Origin: an uncultured Clostridia bacterium
Lineage (GTDB): Bacteria > Bacillota > Clostridia > Oscillospirales > Ruminococcaceae
Direction of reading: 5' to 3'
NCBI GenBank assembly: GCA_937901465.1
Contig: CALGTU010000069.1
Coordinates: 1-8,206, forward strand
DNA length: 8,206 bases
The position numbers and the translations under genes were made by a program. The notes beneath the pieces are model-generated. The model was given only the letters and a program-made list of their open reading frames with translations. It did no database searches and was not told where the DNA came from. Shown here piece after piece: positions 6,775 through 8,206 of this stretch (position 1 is its first letter; each line of letters starts with the position of its first letter).

Positions 6775-7515
6775 ATGCCAAAAGTATTTTTAAGTCCTTC
6801 CACTCAGGAATGGAATAAATACTATACAAGCGGTAACGAAGAAAGCACAATGAATCTTCTTGCCGATAAAATGGAGCCTTATCTTCGCTCATCGGGAATA
6901 GAATTCACAAGAAATGTTCCCGAAAAAAATGTAACGGGAGCGATAACAGACTCCAATTCGCGATACTATGATGTCCATTTAGCATTGCATTCAAACGCAG
7001 GCGGGGGAGATTTTGCGGGCAAACTCCGTGGAATAGATAACTATTATTCTCCATACAGCAAACTTTCCAAAGACCTTGCGGTGATTATTTCAAATAATCT
7101 TCAGAATATCTATCCTTTACAAGGAAAAGTTCAGGCGTTACCGACAACAACCCTTGCCGAAGTAACAAGAACAAAAGCGGTTGCCGTTCTATCCGAACTC
7201 GGTTACCATGATAATCCTTTAGATGAAGCATGGCTCAAAGAAAACCTCGATAGTATAGCTAAAATTCTCGTTCAGTCACTCTGTGATTATTTCGGTATTC
7301 CTTTTATTGAACCCGGAACAGTTTACAGTGCAACAGTCGCAACCGACGGTTCGGGGCTTAATTTAAGAGCTTATCCTTCGTTACAGAGCAAGATTCTTCT
7401 CAGTATGCCGAATAATTCCGAAATAACAGTCTATGGTCAGTATGGAAACTGGTATGTTGTGAATTATAAAGGGAATATCGGTTATGCATATTCCGATTAT
7501 GTAGCCTTGAAATAA
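6775..7515 (+). CDS. N-acetylmuramoyl-L-alanine amidase-like protein with SH3 domain
   Basis: This 246-residue protein has an N-terminal Amidase_3-type domain (about 3-175), which in active members cuts the bond between muramic acid and the peptide stem in peptidoglycan, and a C-terminal bacterial SH3 domain (about 184-246, with LNLRAYPSLQSKIL and GNWYVVNYKGNIGYAYSDYV) expected to bind cell wall. Two zinc/catalytic blocks are recognisable: LHSNAGGG with H72, and VLSELGYHDNP with E141. E22/E23 in GNEES would match the second zinc ligand. The usual first histidine (GHGG) is not seen; the matching stretch reads LSPSTQEWNKY, a variant I associate with a clostridial subfamily. There is no signal peptide, so export is unclear. 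A strong site AAGAGGTGA (6760-6768) fixes the start. A weak -10 TATACT (6738-6743) lacks a good -35. Confidence 0.82.
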   Translation: MPKVFLSPSTQEWNKYYTSGNEESTMNLLADKMEPYLRSSGIEFTRNVPEKNVTGAITDSNSRYYDVHLALHSNAGGGDFAGKLRGIDNYYSPYSKLSKDLAVIISNNLQNIYPLQGKVQALPTTTLAEVTRTKAVAVLSELGYHDNPLDEAWLKENLDSIAKILVQSLCDYFGIPFIEPGTVYSATVATDGSGLNLRAYPSLQSKILLSMPNNSEITVYGQYGNWYVVNYKGNIGYAYSDYVALK

Positions 7516-7518
7516 AGA

Positions 7519-7545
7519 AAAACCCACTCATAACGAGTGGGTTTT
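7519..7545. terminator. Bidirectional terminator between amidase and YegP-like genes
   Basis: Perfect 11-bp stem AAAACCCACTC/GAGTGGGTTTT (7519-7529 with 7535-7545), loop ATAAC. T-rich DNA follows on both strands (TTTTGTATTGATTTTC rightward; TTTTTCTTTATTTC leftward). It lies 3 nt after the amidase stop and 15 nt past the stop of the convergent gene, so it serves both. Confidence 0.93.
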
Positions 7546-7560
7546 GTATTGATTTTCAGC

Positions 7561-7935
7561 TTATGCTTCTTCAACGATTTCAGAATCAACAGCATTCTTT
7601 CTGATGCTTTCGATTCCGTCCTTACAGCTGCTCTTAGCCTTATAACCTTCACCAACTGCAATGATCTGTCCGTTCTTTGCTTTGAGTCTGAAACGGAATT
7701 CGCCTGCTTTGTCTTTATATACTTCAAACTTGGGGTTCTTTTCTGTCTGGTATCCTTCAACAGTCTGATCTTCGAGAGCAGCGATAGGAGCGTTTGTGAT
7801 TACGCTGTTAACACCGTTCTTGCAAGAATCGAGTGATTCATAAGTTTCACCTGTTGCGATGATTTCGCCGTTGCGTGCTTTAAGATTGAATGTGTATCCA
7901 CCTGATTTTGTTGTTTTAATTACAAACTTGCCCAT
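7561..7935 (-). CDS. YegP/DUF1508 (UPF0339) family protein, two repeats
   Basis: This is a 124-residue protein made of two similar DUF1508 units of about 50 residues. Unit one (3-52) contains GYTFNLKARNGEIIATGE and SCKNGVNSV; unit two (69-118) contains EFRFRLKAKNGQIIAVGE and SCKDGIESI. Each unit keeps one cysteine at the same place (C38, C104). The two-repeat layout matches E. coli YegP, which is about the same size. The molecular function of the family is not established, so none is given here. The frame runs 22 codons further up, but ATG 7935 is preferred: AAAGGGG precedes it by 10 nt, it begins exactly at the repeat (MGKFVI), and the longer start would lie within or upstream of the promoter start point. 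A short acidic tail (VEEA) ends the protein. Confidence 0.88.
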   Translation of the reverse strand: MGKFVIKTTKSGGYTFNLKARNGEIIATGETYESLDSCKNGVNSVITNAPIAALEDQTVEGYQTEKNPKFEVYKDKAGEFRFRLKAKNGQIIAVGEGYKAKSSCKDGIESIRKNAVDSEIVEEA

Positions 7936-7974
7936 TTTAAATATGCCCCTTTCAGTTAACATAATATTGAATTC

Positions 7975-7990
7975 TGCGACATATTTCGCA
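7975..7990 (-). other. Short 5'-leader hairpin of the YegP-like mRNA
   Basis: Inverted repeat TGCGA/TCGCA (7975-7979 with 7986-7990) with a six-base loop. The predicted transcription start is near 7995, so the hairpin would sit at the very 5' end of the mRNA. A protective 5' stem-loop is possible, but the stem is only 5 bp. Confidence 0.4.
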
Positions 7991-8001
7991 TATCCACCCA
8001 A

Positions 8002-8030
8002 ATTATAACAATTTTTTCTGGTTGTGTCAA
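8002..8030 (-). promoter_or_regulatory. Consensus promoter of the YegP-like gene
   Basis: On the minus strand perfect -35 TTGACA (8030-8025), 17-nt spacer and perfect -10 TATAAT (8007-8002), with extended TGT before the -10. This predicts strong constitutive transcription starting near 7995, with a leader of about 60 nt. Confidence 0.9.
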
Positions 8031-8033
8031 GAA

Positions 8034-8094
8034 TTTAACCCTATGATAAAAATAACTTGTGTGGTATTATAATTATTGGGTTAAAATTTTATCA
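8034..8094. repeat. Interleaved inverted repeats between divergent promoters
   Basis: Two 8-bp inverted repeats interlock. TTTAACCC (8034-8041) matches GGGTTAAA (8078-8085), and TGATAAAA (8044-8051) matches TTTTATCA (8087-8094), in the order A-B-A'-B'. The stretch lies between the YegP-like promoter and the tRNA promoter and contains no gene. In RNA the arms could form a pseudoknot or two exclusive stems; in DNA they could be protein-binding half sites. Chance is possible in such A/T-rich DNA. Confidence 0.4.
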
Positions 8095-8104
8095 CACCCG
8101 CCAC

Positions 8105-8133
8105 TTGACAAACCGAAATAAATGTATTATAAT
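8105..8133 (+). promoter_or_regulatory. Consensus promoter of tRNA-Pro
   Basis: Perfect -35 TTGACA (8105-8110), 17-nt spacer and perfect -10 TATAAT (8128-8133). The start point should be near 8140, about 12 nt before the mature tRNA end, as expected for a strongly expressed stable-RNA gene. Confidence 0.92.
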
Positions 8134-8151
8134 ATTAAAGTTGCAATATTT

Positions 8152-8206
8152 CGAGGCGTAGCTCAGTTTGGTAGAGTGCTTGGTTTGGGACCAAGATGCC
8201 GCAGGT
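8152..8206 (+). tRNA. tRNA-Pro (anticodon UGG), 3' end cut off by the window
   Basis: The visible 55 nt fold as a tRNA: acceptor 5' strand CGAGGCG (8152-8158), TA, D-stem GCTC/GAGT (8161-8164 with 8174-8177, one G-U pair), anticodon stem CTTGG/CCAAG (8179-8183 with 8191-8195), and loop TTTGGGA with anticodon TGG at 8186-8188, which reads proline codons. The variable loop ATGCC and the first strand of the T-stem (GCAGG) follow before the window ends. The C at position 1 is typical of bacterial tRNA-Pro. Confidence 0.96.

Noticed and set aside
8066..8073. ATTATAAT as a third promoter -10 in either direction.
   Set aside because: No acceptable -35 hexamer lies 16-18 nt away on either strand (GATAAA or TGATAA).
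1..8206. Mobile elements, CRISPR arrays, toxin-antitoxin or defence systems.
   Set aside because: No transposase, integrase, regularly spaced repeats or recognisable defence domains were found; genes are core or envelope functions on consistent base composition.

Overview
The window looks like the chromosome of a low-GC Gram-positive bacterium, most likely a member of the Clostridia. The evidence is the Firmicutes-type dnaX-ybaB-recR order, strong Shine-Dalgarno sites, sigma-A promoters of the TTGACA-N17-TATAAT type, a lipoprotein foldase with a lipobox, and A/T-rich intergenic DNA. A gut Ruminococcus-like or Oscillospirales lineage is a guess from style, not a demonstrated assignment. There is no transposase, phage structural gene, CRISPR array or integrase. 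Most of the window is core-genome housekeeping.

Layout. Positions 2-2519 (+) hold the replication/repair cluster dnaX (5' end cut off by the window), ybaB/ebfC and recR. It ends in an elaborate nested palindrome (2521-2642) that also faces the end of the next, convergent gene. Positions 2647-5454 (-) hold two envelope genes transcribed leftward: a polytopic membrane protein resembling GT-C glycosyltransferases, then a PrsA/SurA-like lipoprotein with its own perfect-consensus promoter. A back-to-back promoter pair at 5492-5555 separates this block from rsmE (+, 5590-6312), the 16S rRNA m3U1498 methyltransferase. Next comes a 90-residue membrane-anchored, extremely acidic, cysteine-clustered protein (6406-6678, +) with its own promoter and terminator. 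It is the least explained gene here. Then come an Amidase_3-SH3 cell-wall amidase-like protein (6775-7515, +), a bidirectional terminator, and a two-repeat YegP/DUF1508 protein (7561-7935, -). The right edge carries a tRNA-Pro(UGG) gene cut off by the window.

How the genes fit together. dnaX, ybaB and recR form the familiar replication and recombinational-repair operon. The two leftward genes and the amidase act at the envelope. rsmE and the tRNA serve translation. Apart from the first cluster and possibly the two leftward genes, transcription units are mostly single genes with well-defined promoters. I see no convincing multi-gene novel system. The items most worth a second look are the acidic Cys-cluster protein, the nested palindrome after recR, and the amidase lacking the usual first zinc histidine.
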